A stretch of DNA of 11,524 nt from Clostridium sp. UBA6640 (GCF_002455975.1 NZ_DKLM01000118.1:27337-38860), one strand, 5' to 3'. Shown: positions 1 through 6,337, numbered from the stretch's first letter. The notes: a model not told the origin generated them from the letters alone. Numbers and translations are program-made.

Positions 1-1
1 A

Positions 2-142
2 ACACTAATATTACAGAAGAATGGAAATCAAGCTTTTGACATTCTAATGGGAAGAGTAGTCGGTACGGATGGAGAAACATCAATTAGAATTGTAGTTAAG
101 AATAGAACATCTGAGGTAGTAACAGGATTTCCAGTCAAATAA
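2..142 (+). CDS. C-terminal end of a polymorphic toxin (tip domain, 5' end outside the window)
   Basis: An open frame enters from the left edge and runs 46 codons to TAA at 140-142. Its last residues alternate hydrophobic and polar and end in ...SEVVTGFPVK, with a basic strand (IRIVVKNRT) just before. Short beta strands ending in a T-x-FP-like tail are common at the C-terminus of BECR-fold RNase toxins (barnase/EndoU/colicin E5-D/RelE-like), so a ribonuclease tip is a tentative guess from the tail alone. The next gene starts 17 bases after this stop with a strong ribosome binding site, the usual toxin-immunity spacing. Whether it is the end of a full-length toxin or an orphan cassette cannot be decided from this window. 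Confidence 0.6.
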   Translation, partial: TLILQKNGNQAFDILMGRVVGTDGETSIRIVVKNRTSEVVTGFPVK

Positions 143-159
143 TAAAGGAGGAGAAGAAT

Positions 160-372
160 ATGATATATTGTCCGTTTTGTGATGGTCAAGGAATAATAAA
201 TAAGGCAACTATAAAAGGAACAGGTGTGATATTGTACATTTGTGATGAGTGTGATACTGTGTGGAAAGATACAGATATAACAGAAGATAATTGTGATGAC
301 TCTGAAATTGTAATGAATGCTTTAGGGCGAGAGGCGTTATGGTCAGAACTTACAGATGTAGAAAGGTTATAG
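160..372 (+). CDS. Small zinc-ribbon protein, probable immunity protein
   Basis: This 70-residue protein opens with a CPFC knuckle (Cys4, Cys7) and has a second knuckle, CDEC, at Cys28 and Cys31. Together they form a minimal four-cysteine zinc ribbon. The remaining 39 residues are acidic (for example TDITEDNCDDSE). The start is an ATG preceded by AAGGAGG (145-151) at good spacing. It directly follows the toxin tail ending at 142, so the context says cytoplasmic immunity protein that neutralises that toxin. An acidic surface would suit binding a basic nuclease; this is inference. There is no signal peptide or membrane segment. I do not recognise a named family. A small regulatory zinc-ribbon protein is the alternative, but the toxin-immunity context recurs eleven more times in the window. 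Confidence 0.82.
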   Translation: MIYCPFCDGQGIINKATIKGTGVILYICDECDTVWKDTDITEDNCDDSEIVMNALGREALWSELTDVERL

Positions 373-484
373 ATTGATAGGGATGGATTGAAACTAACAG
401 CATAATTAATAATGTACTTACTACATAACTTGAATAAATTGCTAAAGTAATATATTTTAGATAAAGATTATAAAAAAAATAAAC

Positions 485-504
485 TGCATAATCTAAATAA
501 TGCA
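485..504. repeat. TGCAT/ATGCA intergenic hairpin, copy 1
   Basis: A 5-bp perfect inverted repeat, TGCAT...ATGCA, surrounds a 10-base A+T loop. Relatives occur at 1984-2003, 2975-2994, 4345-4378 and 7125-7152, each downstream of an immunity gene. A contracted form sits at 6338-6348. Confidence 0.55.
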
Positions 505-517
505 TTTAAATGGGGCG

Positions 518-553
518 ATGAGTCAGTTGAAATAAATTGGCTCATTATTTTTT
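518..553 (+). terminator. Rho-independent terminator of the first module
   Basis: ATGAGTCAGTT (518-528) pairs over 11 positions, two of them G-U, with AATTGGCTCAT (535-545) around a short A-rich loop. The T-tract runs to 553. It lies in the + direction downstream of the zinc-ribbon immunity gene. Related T-tract segments follow hairpin copies 2 and 3. Confidence 0.65.
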
Positions 554-573
554 ACACTCAATTGAAGTAAAAA

Positions 574-606
574 GAGTTAATTAATAAAATCTTAATTAAT
601 CAACTC
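574..606. repeat. 12-bp inverted repeat
   Basis: GAGTTAATTAAT (574-585) and ATTAATCAACTC (595-606) are complementary at 11 of 12 positions around a 9-base spacer. It lies within repeat copy A; copy B keeps only a shortened version near 2080-2098. Confidence 0.5.
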
Positions 607-902
607 AATATCTTTAGGTATAAGTAAAACAAAACTAGAAAAGACACTGTAAGCTAAAAGTAGAGGAAAACCTGGGATTAATAATTCCACTTAAAAGTAA
701 TGAAATTCACAATATATAAAATATATATAGGTCAAGTAATGACACTCAAAAATAAAAAGAATTGAAAAGATAAAACATATAAATAACAGACATGGGACTA
801 GAAAAGAACTACAGTAGAATAGTGAACAGAAGGACCTAAAGAAAAATCAAGATCATCTATAAAATACATACGGAAAATCAAGGAATTATAAAATCAGATA
901 AG

Positions 903-1308
903 AGTTTAAGGTATAGTGCTGGGGATTGTATAAGCCTGACACTTAAAAATTTGAGTCTTTTTCAAAAGGGAGTCAACCTGCAGTTGTAATTATTATTGGA
1001 ATGAGATGTTAGAACGACATCCTGATGCATTTATTTCATTAAATAGAAGTATCATTGAAGGTAAACATCCAATACTAGGAACTCCAATTAAAGATGCTAT
1101 TTTTAGAAATTATTTTGGACAATATGATGTGCAAGGGCTCCAAGGAACTCAATTGCTTCATCATCATATTGGAGGAGGACAAGCAGTTGGAATACTGCAA
1201 CCTATTTGCCCAAGATTTGGTGGAGCTCACAATGAAGAAAAGAATCTAGGAATAGGGGGTAACGATAGTCCATATGCAGAAATGCTTCAAAAATTCCTTG
1301 ACAAATGA
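903..1308 (+). CDS. Orphan toxin tip with an HHH motif, HNH/Endo VII-like nuclease, N-terminally truncated and frameshifted
   Basis: The clean frame runs 955-1308 and the first ATG is at 1006. Numbered from that Met, it has WNEMLERHP just upstream and at the start, LLHHHIGGG at 50-58, and RFGGAHNEEKNLG at 70-82. Clustered histidines, glycines and a later GGxHN are the layout of HNH/ENDO VII-type toxin nucleases of the LHH/GHH group. A DNase tip is likely, but I cannot fix the exact family. An upstream frame from about 903 ends in VNLQL followed by TAA (987-989), out of phase with the core, so there is one frameshift. No ribosome binding site supports the ATG. The Syd-family gene follows 24 bases later and should be its immunity partner. 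The codon for residue 68 is Cys (ICPRFGG), where I would expect His if this is a metal site; that is a guess. Confidence 0.7.
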
Positions 1309-1332
1309 TAATATTGGGATGGGGTGAATATC

Positions 1333-1866
1333 GTGAAAGAAGAGATGAAAAAATATTTTGACCAACTTATGGAAGCATGGCAAGGATTTAATAATTCATA
1401 TCCTAAAGTGCCATGGAATGATGCAGTTATATCAATTATATATGAAGGTGAAGTTGACCAAGACGAATATATATGTTGGAAGCCTGTTGGAAAAGAAGTT
1501 ATTCATGATTTTAGAGATATAGAACAAGTATTAGGAGTTACTTTGCATAAGTCTATAAAAGATTATTTTAATTCTTATTGGTTTGCGGAATTAGCAGGTT
1601 TTTATAAATCATATAATATAATACTTGAGCCGGTGTTACCAGGAATTGAATTAAATAATTTTGCCACACAATTAATGAGTTATAAAGAGGTTCATGAAGG
1701 AGAGTTAGATAATGTACCCCTAGGAGTAGAAGGTAAAAATAGTTTCTTAGTAGTTATTGATAACAATACTGGTATTGTAAAACTAGAAGACTTTGAGACT
1801 GGGAGATATGAGGCAATATCAGATAGCATTGAACAGCTTATATCTGATATTAAGTTAAAAGGATAG
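1333..1866 (+). CDS. Syd/SUKH-2 family immunity protein
   Basis: The pattern matches the SecY-interacting Syd family, classed as SUKH-2 within the SUKH superfamily: an N-terminal helix with WQGFNNSYP, an acidic strand before ICWKPV, IEQVLGVTLHKSIKDYF followed by an aromatic SYW, a central hydrophobic strand, and a C-terminal NTGIVKLEDFE followed by an ISDSIEQLISDI helix. About 177 residues is the usual length. In E. coli Syd binds SecY; in toxin arrays SUKH-2 proteins act as cytoplasmic immunity proteins, which is the role inferred here. I prefer GTG 1333, since GGGGTG at 1321-1326 is well placed as its ribosome binding site. GTG 1324 would place that site inside the gene. ATG 1345 is a third option. 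Confidence 0.88.
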   Translation: MKEEMKKYFDQLMEAWQGFNNSYPKVPWNDAVISIIYEGEVDQDEYICWKPVGKEVIHDFRDIEQVLGVTLHKSIKDYFNSYWFAELAGFYKSYNIILEPVLPGIELNNFATQLMSYKEVHEGELDNVPLGVEGKNSFLVVIDNNTGIVKLEDFETGRYEAISDSIEQLISDIKLKG

Positions 1867-1982
1867 GGATATATTCAGGAACTTAGTGAATAATATGGTC
1901 TAAGTTCGCTACAAAATTATGTTTATAGGTAAAATAATTAGTAAAAATGAATGTCTTATAAAGGACTAAGTTAAAAAACTCT

Positions 1983-2285
1983 ATGCATAATTGTAATAAT
2001 GCAGTGAAAAGAGGAAATGAATCAGCTGGAATTAAGTAGACTAGGTCATTATTTTTTTAGTAAATAACATCTAATAGAGGAGTTATTAGATAATCAACAC
2101 TAGTACCTTTAGGACTCAGTAAGACAAGGAGATAAGAGATGTGCAACCTGATAAGTTAGGAAATCCTAGGTTCAATATTTTCGCTTAAAAGTTAATGGAA
2201 TTATGAAAATATAATATATCGTTTGATAAATAAATTGAACTTAAAAATAAAAAGAATTGAAAATAAAAACATATAAATATTACAG
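1983..2285. repeat. Composite intergenic repeat, copy B
   Basis: It follows copy A (484-813) word for word in order: hairpin, T-tract, ACCTTTAGGACTCAGTAAGA, GGAAATCCTAGG, CTTAAAAGTTAATGGAATT, ATATAATATAT, AAAAATAAAAAGAATTGAAA, AAACATATAAATAT. It ends about 20 bases before the Imm11 gene, so any promoter in the block would serve that gene directly. I cannot pick a convincing -35/-10 pair. Confidence 0.7.
1984..2058 (+). terminator. Hairpin copy 2 and degenerate terminator
   Basis: TGCAT (1984-1988) and ATGCA (1999-2003) form a perfect 5-bp stem around AATTGTAATA. Downstream, ATGA (2017-2020) and TCAT (2046-2049) bracket an imperfect stem followed by a seven-T run (2052-2058). It matches the terminator at 518-553 by position and layout, but its stem is weaker. 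Confidence 0.45.
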
Positions 2286-2306
2286 ATAAATAGGAGAGAT
2301 GGATAG

Positions 2307-2852
2307 ATGATATGGATTTGGAGTATACCGGATGAGTGGCCTAATAAAAGAATTGGAATAGCTTTAAAAAATACAGGTACAGATAGGTTCGAGTTTTTGG
2401 AAGGAAAAATATTAGATGAAAATACTACAGTATGTCCGAATGTTGTATTTGATTGTGAAGAAAAATTTCTTTCTGATGTTCTACCTAACAGTGGTTCGCT
2501 ATTAATTGTATCAAGACGAGTATTAAATATTATAGAGAACTTATGTAAATGTGATTATCAAGTTTTTGAGGCAAATATATTTGTAGGAAAAAATAAAGTT
2601 AATGGATATTACTTATTAAACATTTTGAATCCGATTGAAATACTAGATAAATCAAAGTCTGTCTTTGTTACAATGAAAAATTCTAATGCAATTTTTAAAT
2701 TTAGAAAGATAGTCTACAAAGAAGACGACTTAATTAATCATAGTATTGCACGAAATGCAGACTATGTACCACATGTGCTTGTTTCACAAGAATTGAAAGA
2801 AATTTTTGAGAAAGAAAAGATTAAGGGGGTAGAATTCAGAATTGAACCCTAG
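2307..2852 (+). CDS. Imm11 / DUF1629 family immunity protein
   Basis: The 181-residue protein has the signature of the MXAN_0049-type immunity family (Imm11, DUF1629, PF07791): a central GSLLIVSRRVLNIIENL segment, a strand-rich YYLLNILNPIEILD segment, and a C-terminal VLVSQELKEIFEKEKIKGVEFR ending. The serine at the start of the last helix and the G-V-E-F strand after it are typical. Residues about 120-145 (FVTMKNS..IFKFRKIVY) form a beta-rich middle. It should be cytoplasmic, with no signal peptide. The ATG at 2307 has AGGAG at 2292-2296, a slightly long spacing. Unlike its neighbours it has no toxin fragment directly upstream: the preceding 300 bases are repeat copy B. It is therefore an orphan immunity gene whose partner has been deleted, or is carried elsewhere. 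Confidence 0.85.
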   Translation: MIWIWSIPDEWPNKRIGIALKNTGTDRFEFLEGKILDENTTVCPNVVFDCEEKFLSDVLPNSGSLLIVSRRVLNIIENLCKCDYQVFEANIFVGKNKVNGYYLLNILNPIEILDKSKSVFVTMKNSNAIFKFRKIVYKEDDLINHSIARNADYVPHVLVSQELKEIFEKEKIKGVEFRIEP

Positions 2853-2974
2853 ATTTAGAACCGAGTGTTTATAAACTAGTTGCAAAACTATAATTCATCT
2901 GACTACATAGCTTAATATAATATAAAGAACATAGAATTCATTGATTTAAAAAGTTAAAATGTTTAAGAAATCAC

Positions 2975-3034
2975 TGTATAATTGTAATAGTGTAGCAAAA
3001 AGATGAAATTCAAGTAGGTTGGTCCATTATTTTT
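2975..3034 (+). terminator. Hairpin copy 3 with T-tract
   Basis: TGTAT (2975-2979) faces GTGTA (2990-2994). Compared with copy 2 both arms have changed, yet all five positions still pair in RNA through A-U and G-U. A terminator-like region follows with a deletion in the stem, ending in a T-rich run (3027-3034). Confidence 0.4.
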
Positions 3035-3037
3035 CAT

Positions 3038-3350
3038 AATGAGTCTATTAAGAATATAGATGATTCTAATGAAATACTTAAGGAGAAAGTTTTGGATAAG
3101 ATTAATAAAGTTGACATTGAGAGGGTAATTAAAGCTACATATTAAAACAGAATAAAGTTAATGAAAGAGAATTTCAGACAGGGGCATTAGAAAAAATGCA
3201 AGAAAATGCTTATAATGCTGTTGACAAATTGCGATAAAAAGTAAAAGCATCATCAATAGCACCATTAACTAAAAATTAAAAGATAGTACGTTGACAGATA
3301 GAGTAATTGTTGTTGGTAAAGGTAAGCCGCTATTTATAGAGGGAATATAA
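3038..3350 (+). pseudogene. Heavily decayed toxin cassette remnant
   Basis: Coding-like sequence continues across three frames. Frame one (3038-3145) reads NESIKNIDDSNEILKEK and on to TAA. Frame two (3139-3279) reads EREFQTGALEKMQENAYN with stops at 3235 and 3277. Frame three (3276-3350) reads TDRVIVVGKGKPLFIEGI and stop. The composition (charged helical, then a beta-like V-I-V-V-G-K-G-K-P stretch) differs from the A+T-rich noncoding sequence nearby. Position just upstream of an immunity gene fits an eroded toxin tip with at least two frameshifts and extra stops. I do not recognise the toxin family. Confidence 0.5.
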
Positions 3351-3399
3351 ATACCATCAACAAAGATTAAAATAATAAGAAATAAATAAAGGTGAAATA

Positions 3400-4239
3400 A
3401 TGTCAATAATTGATAAAGATAAAGTTGATGCTATAGGCATAGATAAAGAGAATGGTAATGTAATTCTAGGAATTTTTGATCATTTAGATTGGAGCAATGC
3501 CCAGTTTTATCAAGAAAAGAAAATAGAGACAAGTGAAGTAAATAGAGGTGAGAATGTTATGCCTAATAAGATTAATGAAATAAGTTGGAAAAGAGAGAAG
3601 TTATGGCAAGGATGTATATTAGCATCAATAGCTCATGCAATTATGGTAGCACATTATCCAGAGGTATCAAATGAACATTCATGGGATGGAATAAATTACA
3701 ATATTCAAGATAGTGAAGGTGCAAGAGGAACTATAACCTTTAATTCAGAATACTGTGTAGGTGCATTTCGTAATGATAATAGTGATAGAATTAAGGTAAT
3801 AAATAATGCTAAGCAAGCTAAGGAATATTTTATAGGTGCGCAAAAAGAAATAGTAAATATTGCTGAGAGTGAGGCATTGCAATATTTATTAGAAGATGTA
3901 AATGGAAAGAGGATACCAATTATTACTACTGCATTTTGGGGAGCAGGAGAAAATCTTTTTACAATAGATTCTGCTGAAGATATGTATCAGAATGGTGTAT
4001 TTTTATTAGAAAGACAATTGATGTATTTTGATAGATCAGTAGAATCATGGGCGGAATATTACGATATGTCTTCGCAGCAATGTGAGCTACTAAAAACAAT
4101 TTTCACACGAAAAATTAATCAAAAAGCGGAAGATATTATATTAAGTAAAGATGACATTCAACAAATAGGAACTAATGATATAGATGGATTAGAAGAAAGT
4201 AGAGTTTCTTTTGAAGAAATTGGTATCATGTGGGAGTAA
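3400..4239 (+). CDS. Chimeric immunity protein: DUF6572-like N-terminus fused to an unnamed immunity family
   Basis: The 279-residue frame starts at an ATG with AAAGGTGA upstream. Residues 1-32 (MSIIDKDKVDAIGIDKENGN, then VILGIFDHLDW) look like the start of DUF6572-type proteins, which are normally about 90 residues. The match stops abruptly after HLDW. After a charged linker (about 33-53), Met54 opens a second protein, MPNKINEISW..., with its own GAGGTGA ribosome binding site at 3545-3551 and ATG 3559. This 226-residue part has W-K-R-E-K-L-W-Q-G-C, HSWDGINY, GARGTITF and an aromatic-rich C-terminal half. I do not recognise its family; context suggests cytoplasmic immunity. The simplest reading is an in-frame recombination joint between two immunity genes, with the downstream one still able to start by itself. 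Confidence 0.8.
   Translation: MSIIDKDKVDAIGIDKENGNVILGIFDHLDWSNAQFYQEKKIETSEVNRGENVMPNKINEISWKREKLWQGCILASIAHAIMVAHYPEVSNEHSWDGINYNIQDSEGARGTITFNSEYCVGAFRNDNSDRIKVINNAKQAKEYFIGAQKEIVNIAESEALQYLLEDVNGKRIPIITTAFWGAGENLFTIDSAEDMYQNGVFLLERQLMYFDRSVESWAEYYDMSSQQCELLKTIFTRKINQKAEDIILSKDDIQQIGTNDIDGLEESRVSFEEIGIMWE
3545..3561 (+). promoter_or_regulatory. Internal ribosome binding site and start within the chimeric gene
   Basis: GAGGTGA (3545-3551) sits 7 bases before ATG 3559. It is as good as the sites of neighbouring genes and marks the probable ancestral start of the second half of 3400-4239. Confidence 0.6.
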
Positions 4240-4277
4240 ACTGGCCGAAAAACAATAGGGATACTAGACAAAAAATA

Positions 4278-4328
4278 TTGAGAAAAAATGACAAATAAGA
4301 GCTTCTGCTTGTTGGCTTGTTTTCTCAA
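4278..4328 (+). terminator. Long-loop inverted repeat after the chimeric immunity gene
   Basis: TTGAGAAAA (4278-4286) and TTTTCTCAA (4320-4328) are perfectly complementary over 9 bp around a 33-base loop. It lies 39 bases after the stop at 4239. No T-tract follows, so terminator function is uncertain. Confidence 0.35.
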
Positions 4329-4344
4329 GAATTAGATACTAGAA

Positions 4345-4378
4345 TACTCACTTCATAAGTGTAATAAAGTAGTGAGTA
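4345..4378. repeat. Intergenic hairpin, copy 4 (rewritten stem)
   Basis: TACTCACT (4345-4352) and AGTGAGTA (4371-4378) form a perfect 8-bp stem. The loop still carries CATAAGTGTAATAA, matching the loop of copies 2 and 3 (CATAATTGTAATAA type), while the stem letters differ on both arms. Confidence 0.5.
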
Positions 4379-4485
4379 GAGAGCAAAGGGAAATAGTTAC
4401 AGGTAATTTTAAAAAGACATTTTAACTTGAAGAGATTAAAAAATACTTTTAAAAGCTCTACCACCTTAGTCACCTTTTGATCTAA

Positions 4486-4551
4486 ATTAAAAGAAAATAT
4501 AGCTTTAATTGAAATATCGATACTTCAATAGTGTCGATATTTTCTTTTAAT
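4486..4551. repeat. Nested double hairpin
   Basis: ATTAAAAGAAAATAT (4486-4500) and ATATTTTCTTTTAAT (4537-4551) are perfectly complementary over 15 bp. Inside, ATATCGATAC (4514-4523) pairs with GTGTCGATAT (4531-4540) with one G-U and a 7-base loop. The inner and outer right arms share 4537-4540, so the two full stems compete. The right side is T-rich, so the structure could terminate transcription. Confidence 0.6.
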
Positions 4552-4610
4552 AGAAGATATTGAAGATGTGAAAAAATCTCAGAAGATAAACCAGTACATG
4601 TAATTAATGA

Positions 4611-4770
4611 AGAAAATCCTAGGCTTAATAATTTCACTTAAAAGTTAATGGAATTGAGAATATAATATATTTAGTAGAAAAATATAGGAAAACATTAAAA
4701 AATAAAAAGAACTAAAAAAATCAAACATATAAATATATTTGGATAGAGGAGCTTGGGATTAGAAAGTCGG
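4611..4770. repeat. Intergenic repeat block C
   Basis: The third copy of the long block reads AGAAAATCCTAGG, TTAATAATTTCACTTAAAAG, TTAATGGAATT, ATATAATATAT, AAAAATAAAAAGAAC, AAACATATAAATAT. It continues into GGGATTAGAAAG, which echoes GGGACTAGAAAAG after block A (about 794-806). Unlike A and B it is not preceded by the CTTTAGG middle segment. Confidence 0.65.
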
Positions 4771-4800
4771 AACGTGGGGGAGGGGGACATAAGGAATTAA

Positions 4801-4902
4801 ACTAATAATGTACATATATTAGGTGAAGATGTAACACTACATGAACCAGTTAATCTTATATAGAACTGGCTTCGTGAAAATGGGCTATGGAAAAAACCTT
4901 AA
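4801..4902 (+). pseudogene. Decayed C-terminal toxin fragment with one internal stop
   Basis: The frame reads NNVHILGEDVTLHEPVNLI, a TAG at 4861-4863, then NWLRENGLWKKP and TAA at 4900-4902. Content on both sides of the TAG has ordinary protein character in the same frame, so a single nonsense change in a toxin tail is the likely history. No start or ribosome binding site is present. The unnamed immunity gene begins 37 bases later. The family is not recognised. Confidence 0.45.
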
Positions 4903-4939
4903 ATGAGAAACTAATAATTTTAATAAAGGAGAATTTACA

Positions 4940-5347
4940 ATGAATAAATTAGAAAAGTTAAAAGATTTATTATTAACAGGAGCATTACTTTCAGAAAATA
5001 CTTTTACTATTGATGATGTAGATTTTATATTAGATAGTAGAGATAAAGATATATTTGATAGCGAGTGGATGAGAAACTATAATTTAATAAGAAAAAATGA
5101 AAAACTGGACACCCCAGAAGTTAAAAAAATAGTTGAATTTATTCGCGAGATATCATATAAAGTGGCGTATAAAGCCTCGCAATCTTCAGAGTTAGCAAGC
5201 TATATATCAGATGATTTTGGGCTTATAGCTGAAGCCTTAATTATAGATTATAATGACGATTGGGTAAATGCGCTTGCAAATGAATATATGGAAGGCAGAG
5301 TGCCATACAATGACTTAAAACCTTTAAAGGGTGAGCTGGCAAAATAA
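4940..5347 (+). CDS. Probable immunity protein, unnamed family
   Basis: The 135-residue protein starts at an ATG with AAAGGAGA upstream. It is mainly helical and acidic. The clearest landmark is SYISDDFGLIAEAL at about 87-100, followed by DDWVNALANEYMEGRVPY, which reads like the conserved core of a small helical immunity family. The N-terminal half (LLLTGALLSENTFTIDDVDF) predicts a helix then a strand. There is no signal peptide, membrane segment or cysteine cluster. It follows a decayed toxin fragment (4801-4902) that would be its partner. I cannot name the family; immunity function rests on size, acidity and its place in the array. Confidence 0.8.
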   Translation: MNKLEKLKDLLLTGALLSENTFTIDDVDFILDSRDKDIFDSEWMRNYNLIRKNEKLDTPEVKKIVEFIREISYKVAYKASQSSELASYISDDFGLIAEALIIDYNDDWVNALANEYMEGRVPYNDLKPLKGELAK

Positions 5348-5365
5348 TATTATTAGTTAAATAAA

Positions 5366-5556
5366 TTTGGAGATACAGAGGATTAGATACATAAACAACA
5401 TATCCAAACGGGCATGCAATCACTCTAGGTAATAATCATGAATGATTTCATTTACCAACTGGGTCTAGTAGAAATGACACTGGTCAATCAATTAATATAA
5501 ATGGAAATATAGCTCCTTATAGTAGTGCTGATGCACATTGGCAAACAAAGAAATAG
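5366..5556 (+). pseudogene. Decayed toxin tip with frameshift and in-frame TGA
   Basis: Coding-like sequence begins in one frame with FGDTED, TAG, IHK (about 5366-5392). It continues in a second frame from 5395: TYPNGHAITLGNNHE, TGA at 5443-5445, FHLPTGSSRNDTGQSIN, then IAPYSSADAHWQTKK and TAG at 5554-5556. The rich mix of G, N, H, P and S is unlike noncoding A+T-rich sequence and typical of a toxin catalytic domain. The TGA sits where an aromatic residue would fit. A DUF6258-like gene follows 18 bases later. The enzyme family is not recognised. Confidence 0.55.
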
Positions 5557-5574
5557 AATAAGAGGTAGTTAGTT

Positions 5575-5985
5575 ATGAATTTGGAAAAATTTTTAGAGAC
5601 AATTTATGTAGGAGATAGATTTGTGAAATCAATTATTATAGATTCTCAACGAAAAGAAATAAAGATACAGATTAATTTAATATCACGAATACGAAGTGAT
5701 GATGGTATGTGGAATTTTTATAATGATGAAAATATTAAAGATGGATTAATAGTTTTTACTGATGTAGAGACATTTAGTTTTAATCCACAAGGAATTATTC
5801 CTAATGATGAATTATATGATTGGAAAATAAGAAAGATGTTTGAAGATGAAAGTCAATATGAAATAGAGTTGTACATGGGTTCGTATAATAAATATGGAGA
5901 ATGCCAAGAAGTAAAACTTAAACTAAAAGCTAAAGGTGTTTATTTAGAAGATCCACTAAATCCAGAGATTAAAATATGTAATTAA
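5575..5985 (+). CDS. DUF6258-like probable immunity protein
   Basis: This 136-residue protein opens with MNLEKFLETIYVGDRFVKS, then beta-rich sequence with ISRIRSDDGMWNFYNDENIK and DGLIVF, followed by NPQGIIPNDELYDW and a final strand run ending in VKLKLKAKGVYLED. The N-terminal LETIYVGDR, the SRIRS.DG.W core and the P-N-D turn are what I associate with DUF6258, a family often found beside toxin genes. I am moderately sure of that assignment. It is cytoplasmic, all-beta in character and acidic. A GAGGT site (5561-5565) precedes the ATG. It directly follows a decayed toxin tip (5366-5556), the presumed former target. Confidence 0.8.
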   Translation: MNLEKFLETIYVGDRFVKSIIIDSQRKEIKIQINLISRIRSDDGMWNFYNDENIKDGLIVFTDVETFSFNPQGIIPNDELYDWKIRKMFEDESQYEIELYMGSYNKYGECQEVKLKLKAKGVYLEDPLNPEIKICN

Positions 5986-6246
5986 TTTAATATCAATATA
6001 AGGGTAACTTTAGGGTTTAAGTTATAGAATTAATTTATATGTAGGATTAAGTAAGATGAATCAATAGAAATTTTTAAATTAGTGTTTAAAATTTTATTAT
6101 ATATTTTAAATATAAAAATTACTTTGCTCATTAATTATAATGAGTATTGATGACAATCTAAATGATTTTACAAATTAAAATTTAACTTTAACTTAAAATC
6201 TATATAGCATTTCATGAATTTAAAAATATACCTTATAGAGTAGATA

Positions 6247-6280
6247 AATAAAAAAGTCTACCCTGTAGGGCATTTTTATT
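6247..6280. terminator. Bidirectional terminator-like hairpin
   Basis: AATAAAAA (6247-6254) and TTTTTATT (6273-6280) flank a G+C-richer core GTCTACCCTGTAGGGC that pairs partially (G-C, U-G, C-G, U-G, or alternatively CCC/GGG). A-tract on one side and T-tract on the other allow function on either strand. It lies about 260 bases after the stop at 5985. Confidence 0.45.
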
Positions 6281-6284
6281 CATA

Positions 6285-6309
6285 ATATCACGTGAGCTCC
6301 ACGTATATT
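6285..6309. repeat. ACGTG/CACGT hairpin
   Basis: ACGTG (6290-6294) pairs perfectly with CACGT (6300-6304) around AGCTC. After a one-base bulge the stem extends through AATAT/ATATT. It is the most G+C-rich palindrome of the interval and could be a protein-binding operator or an RNA hairpin. Confidence 0.4.
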
Positions 6310-6337
6310 TATGTAATAACTTTGTAAAATAAATGTC

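Larger units (their letters stand above)
484..813. repeat. Composite intergenic repeat, copy A (full length)
   Basis: The order is: TGCAT/ATGCA hairpin, terminator-like hairpin with T-tract, a middle segment with CTTTAGG and GTAAAACAA, then a block with AACCTGGGATTAATAATT, CTTAAAAGTAATGGAA-like sequence, AAAAATAAAAAGAATTGAAAA and AAACATATAAATA. The same order and words recur at 1983-2285 (copy B). The last block alone recurs at 4611-4770 (copy C). The repeat separates an immunity gene from the next toxin cassette and does not encode a protein in any frame. Confidence 0.7.
373..902. other. Gene-free interval with hairpins and repeat block A
   Basis: No frame here has coding character on either strand. 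The interval holds a TGCAT/ATGCA hairpin (485-504), a rho-independent terminator-like hairpin (518-553), a 12-bp inverted repeat with one mismatch (574-606), and the first copy of the long A-rich block (about 663-813). Bases 373-480 and 814-902 show nothing I can name. Confidence 0.7.
1867..2306. other. Gene-free interval with repeat copy B
   Basis: No coding frame and no toxin remnant is visible, although an immunity gene follows. It holds a GCTACAAAATTA motif (about 1904-1920), hairpin copy 2, a T-tract terminator-like segment ending near 2058, and the second copy of the long intergenic repeat. Confidence 0.7.
4240..4800. other. Gene-free interval with several hairpins and repeat block C
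   Basis: No frame looks coding. In order it holds a TTGAGAAAA/TTTTCTCAA inverted repeat (4278-4328), hairpin copy 4 (4345-4378), a strong double hairpin (4486-4551) and repeat block C (4611-4770). The G-rich stretch near 4772-4790 (GTGGGGGAGGGGGA) is unlike anything else in the window. Confidence 0.65.

Noticed and set aside
741..787. Sigma-70-type promoter in the conserved AAACATATAAATA box of repeat blocks
   Set aside because: TATAAAT would do as a -10 box, but no -35-like hexamer sits 16-18 bases upstream in any of the three copies.
484..4770. CRISPR array or insertion sequence as explanation for the repeats
   Set aside because: Copies are few, long, diverged and widely spaced, with no regular spacers, no transposase frame and no terminal inverted repeats or target duplications.
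5241..5423. Minus-strand open frame of 60 codons
   Set aside because: It lies over the end of a + strand immunity gene and a toxin remnant, has no ribosome binding site and no recognisable protein features.
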